Assembly (NCBI GenBank): GCA_036389485.1
Contig: DASVPR010000048.1
Location: 1-64,000 of the forward strand
DNA from: CADCVT01 sp036389485
GTDB lineage: Bacteria > Actinomycetota > Thermoleophilia > Solirubrobacterales > Solirubrobacteraceae
DNA length: 64,000 nt
Reading direction: 5' to 3'
Shown here: positions 49,601 to 57,307 of the stretch, in pieces
Layout: each line of letters begins with the position of its first letter
How positions within the stretch are numbered: position 1 is the stretch's first letter
Program-made: the position numbers and the translations under genes
Notes under the pieces: model-generated
The model's database searches: none
Told to the model about the DNA's origin: nothing
What the model saw: the letters and a program-made list of their open reading frames with translations, nothing else

Positions 49601-50251
49601 CGGGATGCCGCCGGCCGGCGTGATCCGCAGCACCTTCCCCTGGAGGGTGTTGAGCTCCTGCGCCGCGGTGTTCAGCGGGCCGCAGTCGCCGGTGAGGTAG
49701 TGGCAGCCGCCGTCGCCGACCCCGACGTAGATGTTGCCGTCCTTGCCGAACTCGACCGAGCCGCCGTTGTGCAGGCCGCGGTAGGCCGGCAGGTTGTTCA
49801 GCAGCGGCAGCTCGGAGGCGGCGTCGATGACGCCGGTGGCGGGGTCCATCGTGAAGCGCGAGAGGCGGTTGACCGGGCCGTCCTGCAGCGTCGTCCCGCA
49901 CGCCCCGTTGCGCTTCGACGTGTAGTAGATGTACACGTAGTGGTCGCTCGAGAACGTGGGGCTGACCGCGATCCCCTCCAGTCCCTGCTCGCGATCGGTG
50001 CACACCGGCAGGGTCAGCACCGGCGCCGGGTTGTACGCGCCGGCGGCCGAGACGATGTTGACGGTCCCGTACAGCGAGCCCACCAGCGCGCGGCCGTCGG
50101 GCAGGAACGCCAGCGACGTCGGATAGCCCTCGACGAGCGTGAAGCGCGTGTTCTGGAAGTCGGCAGGCAGCGCCGGCGCGGCGGGGGCCGCCGCGAGGGC
50201 GGCGGTGAGGGCGAGCACGAGCGCGACGACGCACCTGTGGACGGTCTGCAT
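46682..50251 (-). CDS. Secreted glucose/sorbosone dehydrogenase-like beta-propeller with PKD and FG-GAP repeats
   Basis: The 1189-residue protein starts at ATG 50251 with a signal peptide of about 28 residues. Residues ~35-430 form a GSDH-type (PQQ-dependent glucose/sorbosone dehydrogenase-like) propeller: GYPTSLAFLPDGRALV, EGIAVSPTF, GLHNGGSVEFGKDG, FARGVRNPFRMAVD, GGEHWEEINLGQNGANYGWP. Next are a PKD domain (VTFDATGSTDPDGDPLTYHWNF) and another Ig-like domain. The C-terminal ~490 residues carry seven FG-GAP units with Ca-binding GDFDGDGKADL-type loops. It may bind and oxidise surface sugars or act as an adhesin. Its promoter holds the 20-bp motif shared with the GDP-mannose 3,5-epimerase operon. 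Confidence 0.88.
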   Translation of the reverse strand: MQTVHRCVVALVLALTAALAAAPAAPALPADFQNTRFTLVEGYPTSLAFLPDGRALVGSLYGTVNIVSAAGAYNPAPVLTLPVCTDREQGLEGIAVSPTFSSDHYVYIYYTSKRNGACGTTLQDGPVNRLSRFTMDPATGVIDAASELPLLNNLPAYRGLHNGGSVEFGKDGNIYVGVGDGGCHYLTGDCGPLNTAAQELNTLQGKVLRITPAGGIPATNPYAGPGTTRCATTGYTTAGTICQEIFARGVRNPFRMAVDEGPQDRFYINDVGGEHWEEINLGQNGANYGWPTREGKCTAGSYTSCPAPPADLTDPIYAYPHTNPDGCASITGGAFVPPGAWSAAYDGAYLYGDFVCGEVFLKDAPADTGAVSLFESSATYNNTDMTFGPAAGGTGRALYVFNPVEPEIRRIAYIGSGNRVPVAAIAATPRDGLAPLTVTFDATGSTDPDGDPLTYHWNFADGSSADGKTVNHTYQSDGSYVATLTVADDKGAVATKTIRVQVGNRPVPVIDAPTSTDKFVVGRQYTLTGHATDAEDGTLPASKLTWEVRLHHSEHFHPYVQPVSGNNIAFTGPAPEDLIAATNSNLEIRLTATDSDGLITTVVQNFDPKKVMLTFETSPTGLKIDVNEGVLTGTQSITSWQGWALDVDAPDQTSGGRSYLWKSWSDGGARSHKITTPSAATTYRATFRREPTASEPPDFNGDGYSDLAVGAPAEALDGLSEAGVVNVMYGSANGLAVSNPVTQYSQSQAAGLSEAGDRFGSSLTTGDFNNDAYSDLAIGAPGEDLGTSSDAGVVNVLYGSANGLTGNANGQQFTQSQTAGLTESSDRFGAALAGGDFDGDGVDDLAAGAPDENLDGKAAAGVVNVQYGSAAGLTGNARAQQWLQNSAAGLTEAGDRFGAALAGGDFDGDGKADLVMGAPGQDLGGSGDTGIVNVMYGTASGLAGNTRALQFSQSQAAGLAEVGDHFGASFAVGDFDADGRSDLATGAPDEDFDVFTDAGIVNVVYGSATGLSGNARATQYTQSQVAGLTEQGDRFGAALTAGDFDGDGRADLAAGTPEEGLGVSQRAGVVNVQYGSATGLTGNARSQQWSQSSAAGLTENGDRWGAALTIGDYDADGRADLMAGAPGQDLGSNADAGIVNVMYGTATNGLAGNTRAGQFTQSQVAGLVERGDQFGGALGGSPWEQATLA
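46690..48170. repeat. Seven tandem 207-bp FG-GAP coding repeats
   Basis: Seven units of about 207 bp (69 codons) in the minus-strand gene encode near-identical FG-GAP blocks. GAAGTC landmarks recur at 47120, 47327 and 47534, spaced 207 bp. An incomplete eighth block ends the protein. The high DNA similarity suggests recent expansion or gene conversion. Ends are approximate. Confidence 0.85.
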
Positions 50252-50313
50252 GGTCTCCGGTGGGGGTATGGGGTTGTTTCGGCAGCGGACGCACCGGTGC
50301 CGGCGGCCGGCCG

Positions 50314-50363
50314 AGCCTAACCGAGGATGAGCGGGGGGTGCGCGAAATCGGCAGATGTACGAC
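50314..50363 (-). promoter_or_regulatory. Promoter with conserved 20-bp upstream motif, FG-GAP protein gene
   Basis: Minus strand: GTCGTACATCTGCCGATTTC (50363-50344), 24 bp, then TAGGCT (50319-50314). It has the same geometry as 40527-40576. The start codon at 50251 lies about 60 bases downstream. The motif could alternatively face the plus-strand polymerase gene at 50399. Confidence 0.6.
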
Positions 50364-50398
50364 GGCCTGCGGCCCCTCGGAGCGCGTACCCTGCACCC

Positions 50399-51928
50399 GT
50401 GCTCGACCGCCTGCGGATCCTCGTCTGGGCGCTGGCCGCCCTCGCGCTCGCGGCGGGGCCGGTCATCGCGTTCCTGAACCCGACGACCGACGCGCTGCTC
50501 GTCTTCGCGACGGCCGCCGTGCTGCTCACACCCGTCGTCGTCCGGGCGGTGCAGGGGCGGTTCGACCCCTTCGAGCCGATGTTCATCTTCGTCATGGCCT
50601 ACGGCGTGATGTTCGTCGTCCGCCCCGCGGCGATGCTCGTGCGCAACGAGATGGAGTTCTCGATCGCGTTCCAGGGCGTCGACCTGGAGTCGACCTTCCG
50701 GCCGGCGCTCGTGCTCGGGCTGCTGGGGGCGATCGGCTTCGTCACCGGGTACTTCCTGCGCGCCACCGAGCGGCTCGCCGCGCGCGTGAAGGCGCCGCCG
50801 GACGCGAACCTCGACCGCGTGGTGCTCGCCGCCTTCGGCCTCTGGATCCTCGGCGCGTGCCTGTACGGGATCTTCCTGCTGACCTCGGCCGACGGCGGCT
50901 CGGTCATCGCGCTCGTCTTCTCCGGCCGCAGCCTCCAGCTCACGCAGGCGTACCAGAACTCGAGCGCGTACCTGTACTCCTCGCCGTTCCTCATGGTCTC
51001 CGCGACCCTGATCCTGTTCGGCGTCGGGCTGGCCCGGCGCAGCGCGCGGCTGCTGTGGACGGCCGCGGCCTCGACCGCGCTGCTGTGCATCCTGCTCGGC
51101 CCGGTCGGCAGCCGCACCGTGCTCTTCCCGCTGCTGCTGGGCCTCGGCGTCATCTTCTACACGACGCGCGGGACCCGCCCGCGCGCGGCGTCGCTCGTCG
51201 TCGTGACGCTCCTTGCGCTGTTCGTGTCCGCGGTGCTCCTCGACGTGCGCAGCAGCTACACGCGCCAGGCGATCGGCGTGACCTCGTCGATCAAGGAGAC
51301 GGCGAAGGACCCGCTGCGGATCTTCGACCCGCTCACCACCGAGCACGACGCGGCCGAGATGCCCGCGCTGGCCGCGGCGCTGACCGTCGTGCCGGACGAG
51401 ATCGGCTACAAGTACGGCACCGGCACGCTGGGCGACACGCTCGCCCGGCCGATCCCACGCCAGGTGTGGAGCGGCAAGCCGCGCCAGCCCAAGGAGCAGG
51501 TGATCTCGGCGCTGTGGCCGTTCCTCTACGACGCGGGGATCGCGAACCCGGAGTTCTCGGTCCTGCTCAACTTCTTCATCGACGGCTCGTATCCCGGCGT
51601 CCTGCTCGGGATGATGCTCTACGGCATCCTCGCGGGCGGGCTCTTCCGGTGGTTCCGGCGCAACGCCGGAAGCGTCGGCGCACGCGTCATCTTCGCCTCG
51701 ATCCTGCCGTTCCTCGTCAGCGGCGTGCGCGACACGCCCGTCGACACGCTCATGCGGCTGGCGTTCGTGTCGCTGCCCGTGGCCGCCATCTTCTACCTCG
51801 CCGGGCGCTACGCGATGGCGCCCTCGGGCGCGGCGGGCTCCGGCTCGGTCGGGCCGGGCCTGCGGCCGCCCGGCCGGGCGAGGACGATCACGGTCAGGGC
51901 GAGCATGACGAGCAGCCCGAGCCCGTAG
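50399..51928 (+). CDS. Wzy-type O-antigen/exopolysaccharide polymerase
   Basis: The 509-residue protein starts at GTG 50399 (MLDRLRILVWALAALAL). It has about eleven membrane segments and a large periplasmic loop around 290-390 with TSSIKETAKDPLRIF, YGTGTLGDTLARPIP and PFLYDAGIANPEFSVLLNFFIDGSYPG. This layout matches Wzy-like polymerases that join repeat units. It is convergent with the Wzx flippase and overlaps it by 121 bp, so the tails of the two proteins are encoded on opposite strands of the same DNA. Confidence 0.85.
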   Translation: MLDRLRILVWALAALALAAGPVIAFLNPTTDALLVFATAAVLLTPVVVRAVQGRFDPFEPMFIFVMAYGVMFVVRPAAMLVRNEMEFSIAFQGVDLESTFRPALVLGLLGAIGFVTGYFLRATERLAARVKAPPDANLDRVVLAAFGLWILGACLYGIFLLTSADGGSVIALVFSGRSLQLTQAYQNSSAYLYSSPFLMVSATLILFGVGLARRSARLLWTAAASTALLCILLGPVGSRTVLFPLLLGLGVIFYTTRGTRPRAASLVVVTLLALFVSAVLLDVRSSYTRQAIGVTSSIKETAKDPLRIFDPLTTEHDAAEMPALAAALTVVPDEIGYKYGTGTLGDTLARPIPRQVWSGKPRQPKEQVISALWPFLYDAGIANPEFSVLLNFFIDGSYPGVLLGMMLYGILAGGLFRWFRRNAGSVGARVIFASILPFLVSGVRDTPVDTLMRLAFVSLPVAAIFYLAGRYAMAPSGAAGSGSVGPGLRPPGRARTITVRASMTSSPSP

Positions 51929-53097
51929 CTGACGGTGATCACCCAGGCCACGCCCTCCGGCCCGTGCTGCGAGCCGAAGACGAACAGGCCCGGGATCGCG
52001 ATCGCGGCGGTCACGCCCTCGGCCATCGTGCCGAGCGTCGGCTCGCCCGCACCGCGCGTCCCGTCGGTGAGCACGCGGCGCAGGCCGAGGAAGAGCGAGC
52101 CCACGAGGAGGATCCGCGCGATCGGCACCGCGTCGCGGAACTCGTCGCCGAAGAACAGCGGGATGAGCGGGCCCACGACCAGCTCGAGGAACGCGACGGC
52201 GGCCCCGCAGACGGCGAGCGCGATCAGGAAGAAGCGCCAGACGGCGCGGCGGGCGTCGCGCCGCGTCGCCTGCGAGGCGACGTGCGGGTACGCGATCACC
52301 CCGAGGCTCTGGGGGATGAAGACCCGCGTCAGGTTGGTCAGCGCGGCGCCCACGACGTAGATGCCGAGGTCGGCCGCGGTGAGCGCGAGGCCGAGAAAGA
52401 GCTGGTCGATCTGGAACGTCTCCAGCGGCGAGATCCAGCCGACCATCCCCTTCAGGCCGAAGCGGCGCATCTCGGCCAGCGGCGGCGGCGGGCTGCCCTC
52501 GGGCGACGCGTTGCGGACCGCGTACACGAGCGCGCCCAGGCAGGCGAGGAAGAGCGTGCCGGCCCACAGCCCGGCCACGAGCGCGATGTGGTCGGCGTCC
52601 ACGGCGATGACGGCGACGAGCCCGGTGCTGTAGAGCAGCGGCCCGACGAGGCGCGCCACGTTCCAGGCGCGGTAGCGGTGCTCGCCCTGCAGCACCGCCT
52701 GCGCCCAGTTGACCATCAGCATCGCCGGCAGGCCGAGCGCGGACAGCGCCGCCGCGACCTGGACGCCGGTGTCCTCGTTGTGGAAGACGGCGACCAGGAT
52801 CCCGGCCTCGATGACGAGCAGCACCGCGGCCTGGCGCAGCGCCGTCGTCCGGACGACCCGCAGGATGGCGCGGGCGCTGTGGCCCTGGGCGATGTAGTAC
52901 GTCGTCGCGGTGTGCAGCCCGAGCGTCCCCGCCATCGCGAGGATCAGCGGAAACAGCGTCATCAGCGCGAGGTGGCCGCGGTTCTCGACGCCGAGCAGGC
53001 GGGCGACGATGATGCCGCTCGCCATGAGGATCGCCTGCGTCGCCACGCCGGCGACGACGGTCTCCGCGCTCGCGCGCCTGATCGACTGGGCCGCCAT
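51808..53097 (-). CDS. Wzx-type lipopolysaccharide/exopolysaccharide flippase (MATE/MOP family)
   Basis: The 429-residue protein has about twelve to fourteen membrane segments: ARLLGVENRGHLALM (canonical ARxLGP-like region), HTATTYYIAQ and PLETFQIDQLFLGLALTAADLGIYVVGAAL, typical of Wzx. It moves undecaprenyl-linked repeat units to the outer leaflet. It works with the Wzy polymerase (convergent) and Wzz/BY kinase (divergent). Start ATG 53097. Confidence 0.92.
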   Translation of the reverse strand: MAAQSIRRASAETVVAGVATQAILMASGIIVARLLGVENRGHLALMTLFPLILAMAGTLGLHTATTYYIAQGHSARAILRVVRTTALRQAAVLLVIEAGILVAVFHNEDTGVQVAAALSALGLPAMLMVNWAQAVLQGEHRYRAWNVARLVGPLLYSTGLVAVIAVDADHIALVAGLWAGTLFLACLGALVYAVRNASPEGSPPPPLAEMRRFGLKGMVGWISPLETFQIDQLFLGLALTAADLGIYVVGAALTNLTRVFIPQSLGVIAYPHVASQATRRDARRAVWRFFLIALAVCGAAVAFLELVVGPLIPLFFGDEFRDAVPIARILLVGSLFLGLRRVLTDGTRGAGEPTLGTMAEGVTAAIAIPGLFVFGSQHGPEGVAWVITVSYGLGLLVMLALTVIVLARPGGRRPGPTEPEPAAPEGAIA

Positions 53098-53172
53098 CTC
53101 GGCCGACTACGCTAGCCGGGAGTGACGCCCGAACACGCGTCCAGAATGCTGGCGAAGGCTCAGGGCCGCCGC

Positions 53173-53178
53173 TATGCT
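53173..53178 (+). promoter_or_regulatory. -10 box of the Wzz/BY-kinase gene
   Basis: TATGCT at 53173-53178 lies 68 bases before the TTG 53246 start. The -35 region (TGGCGA, 17-bp spacer) is weak. Confidence 0.35.
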
Positions 53179-53245
53179 CGCCCGCGATTCCGCGGTTGCC
53201 CGGCACGATGCCTCGTGCAGCCGCTCTCGGGGAGGGACCACGACC

Positions 53246-54862
53246 TTGTCTGAAGCGCCGCCACTCGAAGGAGCTCACCATCGCCGCCGTGCCCTTCGGG
53301 CGCTGCGGCGCAGGCTTCCGATCTTCCTGCTCGTCGCGCTGATCGTGCCGCTGACGTCGGTGGCGTGGTCGCTGACGCGCGAGAAGGAGTACACGGCGAG
53401 CGCCGCCCTGCTGTTCCGCGACTCCGGCCTCGACCAGGCGATCCTCGGCACGCCCACGTACCGCTCGACCGGAGACGCGGCCCGCGACGCGGCGACGAAC
53501 CTGCGGCTGGCCAGCCTCGACGTCGTGGCCGAGCGCACCGCGCGCCGCCTCGGCGGGGGCGAGACGCGCAGCTCGGTCAAGGACAAGGTCGCCGTCGAGC
53601 AGCAGGGCCTCTCGAGCATCGTCCGCGTCGCCGCCACCGACCGCGTGCCCGTCCAGTCGGCGCGCCTGGCGACGACGTTCGCCGAGGAGTTCATCCGCTT
53701 CCGGCAGGAGGCCGACAGCAAGCGCCTCGCCGAGGCGCGCGAGATCACCAAGCGCCAGTACGAGGCGCTCGCCCCGCTGGCGCGGAACACGCCGCAGGGC
53801 CGCCAGCTGCGCGATCGCTCGCAGCAGCTCGAGATCCTCGCCGGCCTGCAGACCGGCGGCGCGGAGCTCGTCCAGCGCGCCGCGGTGCCGTCCAGCCCGT
53901 CGTACCCGCGGCCACTGCGCAACGCCGTGCTCGGCCTCTTCGTCGGGCTCCTGCTCGGGCTGCTGCTCGTCTTCCTGATCGACCGGCTCGACCGGCGGAT
54001 CCAGGACCCCGACGAGATGCAGGAGGAGTTCGCCAAGCCCGTCCTCGCCGCCATCCCGCACAGCACGAAGATGGCGAAGTCGGGCGCGACGATCCTCGCC
54101 CGCGAGGCGGCCCCCGCCGAGGCGTTCCGGATGCTCCGCGCGAACCTGCGCTACTTCAACGTCGACCGCGGGCTGCACGTCGTGCTCATCACGTCCGCGG
54201 CGCCGGGCGACGGCAAGAGCACCGTCGCGGCGAACCTGGCCGCGGCCGCCGCGGCGAACGGCACCAAGACGCTGCTGGTCGAGGTCGACCTGCGGCACCC
54301 GACGCTGGCGCGCGGCCTGGGCATCCCGTCGTCGCCCGGCCTCACGCACGTGCTCGCGCGCGACGCGCGCCTGGCCGACGTGGTCCGCGACGTGCCGGCC
54401 GTGGTGGCGGACGGCGACACCGCGACGGTCCGGACGATGGACGTCCTCGTCGCCGGCCCGCTGCCGCCCAACCCGACCGATCTCATCGAGTCCGAGCGGA
54501 TGGCGGAGCTGCTGCGGCTGGCCGCGACCGACTACGAGTTCGTCGTCGTCGACACGCCGCCCACCTCGGTGGTGCCCGACGCGATCCCGCTCGTGACGAA
54601 GGTCGACGGCGTGGTGGTCGTCGGGCGCGTCGGCAAGAGCACGCGCGAGTCGCTCGCGCACCTGCGCCGGCAGCTCGACAACCTCGACGCGCCGACGCTA
54701 GGCGTCGTCGTCAACGACGTCAGCACGCGCGCCGCCGGCTACGGGTACGGGTACGGCTACGGCTACGGCTACCAGGCCGACCCGGCCGCCGTCGACGACT
54801 CGATGACGCTCGAGGGCGAGCGTCGCCCGCACCTCGTCGCCGCGCGCGGCGAGGGCGCCTGA
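53246..54862 (+). CDS. Wzz/BY-kinase (polysaccharide co-polymerase with C-terminal tyrosine kinase)
   Basis: The 538-residue protein starts at TTG 53246 with GGAGGG about ten bases upstream; ATG 53174 would overlap the -10 box. The N-terminal region has a Wzz domain between two membrane segments (LPIFLLVALIVPLTSVAW and LGLFVGLLLGLLLVFLI). The C-terminal half is the BY kinase with Walker A SAAPGDGKST (about 318), Walker A' LLVEVDLRHPTL and Walker B VVVDTPPTS. A Tyr cluster (GYGYGYGYGYGYQ, about 498-510) is the likely autophosphorylation tail. It sets chain length and regulates assembly. The phosphatase gene is just downstream, convergent. Confidence 0.92.
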   Translation: MSEAPPLEGAHHRRRALRALRRRLPIFLLVALIVPLTSVAWSLTREKEYTASAALLFRDSGLDQAILGTPTYRSTGDAARDAATNLRLASLDVVAERTARRLGGGETRSSVKDKVAVEQQGLSSIVRVAATDRVPVQSARLATTFAEEFIRFRQEADSKRLAEAREITKRQYEALAPLARNTPQGRQLRDRSQQLEILAGLQTGGAELVQRAAVPSSPSYPRPLRNAVLGLFVGLLLGLLLVFLIDRLDRRIQDPDEMQEEFAKPVLAAIPHSTKMAKSGATILAREAAPAEAFRMLRANLRYFNVDRGLHVVLITSAAPGDGKSTVAANLAAAAAANGTKTLLVEVDLRHPTLARGLGIPSSPGLTHVLARDARLADVVRDVPAVVADGDTATVRTMDVLVAGPLPPNPTDLIESERMAELLRLAATDYEFVVVDTPPTSVVPDAIPLVTKVDGVVVVGRVGKSTRESLAHLRRQLDNLDAPTLGVVVNDVSTRAAGYGYGYGYGYGYQADPAAVDDSMTLEGERRPHLVAARGEGA

Positions 54863-54865
54863 CGC

Positions 54866-55636
54866 TCACCGCCGGCGGAAGAAGCCCCGCCGCCGCGGGC
54901 GCGCCGGCGGGTCCGGCCGCGGCGGCAGCTCGTCGCCCGCGAGCATCGCGCGGGGCGCGTCGGTCGTGTACCAGACGACCTGCTCGAGCGCGCCCGGCAG
55001 GTCGCGCTCGATGCTCTCGAACGCCGGGCGCAGCTCAGGCGGCCGGCGGCGCGCGTCGTGCGCGTCGCTGGCGACGTTGTGCACGAGGCCGCGCTCGTAC
55101 AGCTCCAGCGCGAAGCCGCGCACCGTGCTGCCGAAGCGGCCGGCCAGCGACGCCGCGGTCACCGAGCAGAGCACGCCACGCTCGACGAGCTCGGTGATGC
55201 GGCCGGTGTCGCCGATGAACGACGGGGAGCGCTCGGGGTGCGCGAGCATCGGGCGGACGTCGCGCGTCTGCAGGTCGAAGAGCGTCTGCTCGAGCAGCTC
55301 GCCGATCGCCGTGTACGGGCTCTCCACGAGCGCGTACCGGCCCTCGCCGAGGCACAGCGCGTGCAGCGTCGGGTCGTCCAGCTCCGCCACGCGGGAGATC
55401 GCGAGCTCGCCGCCGGCGACGACGCGCACGCCGAGCGCCTCGACCGCCGCGTTGACCTCGGCCACGCGCCCGGGGAGGAGCGACGGCGGGAACGGATGGT
55501 CCTCGCGGATGTGCGGCGTCGCGGCGATCGTGTCGATGCCGGCGGCGGCCGCGCGCTCGGCCAGCGCGACGCTTCCCGCGAGGTCGGCCGGCCCGTCGTC
55601 GAGGCCGGGCAGGATGTGGCAATGCAGGTCGATCAA
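54866..55636 (-). CDS. CpsB/YwqE-type tyrosine phosphatase (PHP family)
   Basis: The 256-residue protein starts at TTG 55636, in a TTGA overlap with the preceding gene. The PHP motifs are DLHCHILPGLDDGP, AATPHIREDHPFPP, LAHPERSPSFIGD and NVASDAHDARRRPPEL. It should dephosphorylate the Wzz/BY kinase and so control polysaccharide polymerisation. Three bases separate it from the convergent kinase gene. Confidence 0.92.
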   Translation of the reverse strand: MIDLHCHILPGLDDGPADLAGSVALAERAAAAGIDTIAATPHIREDHPFPPSLLPGRVAEVNAAVEALGVRVVAGGELAISRVAELDDPTLHALCLGEGRYALVESPYTAIGELLEQTLFDLQTRDVRPMLAHPERSPSFIGDTGRITELVERGVLCSVTAASLAGRFGSTVRGFALELYERGLVHNVASDAHDARRRPPELRPAFESIERDLPGALEQVVWYTTDAPRAMLAGDELPPRPDPPARPRRRGFFRRR

Positions 55637-56313
55637 GCCGCGCGGAAGCGGATCACGCCCACGATCGTGCCGGGCGGGCCGCCGGCGTCCTCGTCCCACG
55701 GCTTGACGCCGAGCTCCGCCCGGCCGCCGGCCTCGCGGATGCGGCGCACGCGCGCCGGGGTCAGCGTGAAGCGCACCGCGGTGTTGACCGCCTCCATCGT
55801 GGGGACGCGGACGTCGCCGATGGGGTCGGGATCCGTGCGGACGCCGCCGAGGTTCAGGTAGATCTCCTGCCCGCCGGCGATGACGCCCTGCTCGGCATCG
55901 GTCTCGTTGCGGATGCGCAGGCGCGTCGTCAGCGTCAGGCCGTTCAACGTCGCCTCGAACAGGCGGACCTGCGTGGCGCCGAGCACGAGCGGCCGCGCCT
56001 CGTCGACGATCGTCAGCGTCGCGCTGCGCGTGCGGCACGTGACGGGGGTGCCGCCGGGCCCCGGCCCCTCGACCTCGGAGCAGGGCGGCGGCTCGCCGGA
56101 GGTCTCGCTCGTCGTGGCGGGCGTCGTCGCCGGCGACGAGGCCGAAGCCGAGGTCGACGTCGAGGTGGAGACCGCGGCGCTGCCGGAGGGCGCGGGCGTG
56201 TCGTCGTCGGCCCGGGCGAAGACGATGAGGCCGACGTCCACGGCGAGGACGAGCAGGAGAACGGCGTATACGAGCTTTTCCAGCGCGGTGGCGCCGTGAA
56301 GTCGTCTTCCCAC
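55633..56313 (-). CDS. Membrane-anchored extracytoplasmic hypothetical protein
   Basis: The 226-residue protein has an N-terminal membrane anchor (LEKLVYAVLLLVLAVDVGLIVF), a Ser/Thr/Pro-rich linker (about 40-75) and a beta-rich domain containing two cysteines (PPPCSEVEG and TPVTCRTRS), QVRLFEATLNGLTLTTRLRI and RVPTMEAVNTAVRF. It is likely a surface or wall-associated protein. It overlaps the phosphatase start; the plus-strand nucleotidyltransferase start is 40 bp upstream. Confidence 0.65.
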   Translation of the reverse strand: MGRRLHGATALEKLVYAVLLLVLAVDVGLIVFARADDDTPAPSGSAAVSTSTSTSASASSPATTPATTSETSGEPPPCSEVEGPGPGGTPVTCRTRSATLTIVDEARPLVLGATQVRLFEATLNGLTLTTRLRIRNETDAEQGVIAGGQEIYLNLGGVRTDPDPIGDVRVPTMEAVNTAVRFTLTPARVRRIREAGGRAELGVKPWDEDAGGPPGTIVGVIRFRAA

Positions 56314-56353
56314 GAGCGGACGACCCTAGCGGAGTGCCCGGCGGTCCTGTCTA

Positions 56354-57307
56354 ATGACGCCGATGGGTCCGGCGGCCTCCGCGGCGTTCAGCCTGCATCT
56401 CGACCTGGCCGCCGCTCAGGCGGTCGACGCGCTCGCCGAGGCGGGCGTCCCGGCCGTCGCTCTCAAGGGGCCGTCGGTCGCGATGTGGCTGTATCCCGAC
56501 GGCTCGCGCGGCTACAACGACGTCGACCTCCTCGTGCCGCTCGGCTCGCTGCCCGCCGCGCGGCGCGTGCTGGAGGGCCTCGGCTACACCTGCAACTACT
56601 CGCCGCTCGGATCCGGCGGGACGGTGCCGAGCCACGTCGACCACCACGCCGAGTACTGGCATCGCGGCCCGGCGAAGATCGACCTGCACTGGCGGATCCC
56701 AGGGACCACCGTCGACGCCGAGCGCGGCTGGGAGGTGCTCGCGCGCCACGTCGAGCGGATGCGGATCGGCTCGCGCGAGCTGCCCGTCCTGTCCGAGCCG
56801 GCCCGCGCCCTCCACGTCATCCTGCACTGCGCCCAGCACGGCGCCGACGAGCCGCAGCCGGCCCGCGACGCCGAGCGGCTCGTCGCGGTGTTCCCGGACG
56901 ACCGGTGGCCCGAGGTCGTCGCGCTCGCGGAGCAGCTCGGCGCGCTCGGCGCCCTCGGCGTCGGCCTCAACCGCACCGCCGCGGGCCGCGACGTCGCCGA
57001 GCGGCACCGCGTGCGGGGCAGGATCGACGACCTCTACGTGGCGCTCAACGCGATCGGCACGCCGGCCGGCGCCGCCGGGCTCGACCGCGTCGAGGCGGGC
57101 CTGCGCGGCCACGCGTCGCTCCGCGACGTCTGGGGCGTGCTCTTCCCGCCGCCGGCGATGATGCGGACGATGCAGCCGCTGGCGCGGCGCGGCCCGCTCG
57201 GGCTTGCCGCCGCGTACGCGACGCGGCTCGCCGACCGCCTCGTGCGCCTTCCGCGGGGCTACCTCGCGCTGCGCCGCGCGCGGCGCCTGCTCAGGGACGA
57301 GCTGTGA
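56354..57307 (+). CDS. Nucleotidyltransferase-family protein (NTP_transf_5-like)
   Basis: The 317-residue protein has VPAVALKGPSVAMWLYPDGSRGYNDVDLLVPLGSLPAARRVL, in which the GS-x-R-x-Y-x-DVDLLV motif contains two metal-binding aspartates of the Pol-beta-type fold; HWRIPGTTVDAER and HVILHCAQHGAD follow. This PF14907-type enzyme is a frequent member of lasso peptide clusters with HPr-like kinases (as in paeninodin clusters). Here it precedes cassette B by about 1 kb, with an SDR on the opposite strand between. Start ATG 56354. Confidence 0.85.
   Translation: MTPMGPAASAAFSLHLDLAAAQAVDALAEAGVPAVALKGPSVAMWLYPDGSRGYNDVDLLVPLGSLPAARRVLEGLGYTCNYSPLGSGGTVPSHVDHHAEYWHRGPAKIDLHWRIPGTTVDAERGWEVLARHVERMRIGSRELPVLSEPARALHVILHCAQHGADEPQPARDAERLVAVFPDDRWPEVVALAEQLGALGALGVGLNRTAAGRDVAERHRVRGRIDDLYVALNAIGTPAGAAGLDRVEAGLRGHASLRDVWGVLFPPPAMMRTMQPLARRGPLGLAAAYATRLADRLVRLPRGYLALRRARRLLRDEL

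Noticed and set aside
53174..53246. ATG 53174 as start of the Wzz/BY kinase
   Set aside because: It lies inside the -10 box TATGCT and has no SD; TTG 53246 has GGAGGG upstream.
46682..54661. A 2659-codon continuous minus-strand frame
   Set aside because: It merges the FG-GAP protein frame with antisense sequence over the Wzy, Wzx and kinase genes. Only the segment up to ATG 50251 has domains and a signal peptide; the rest is arginine-rich GC noise.
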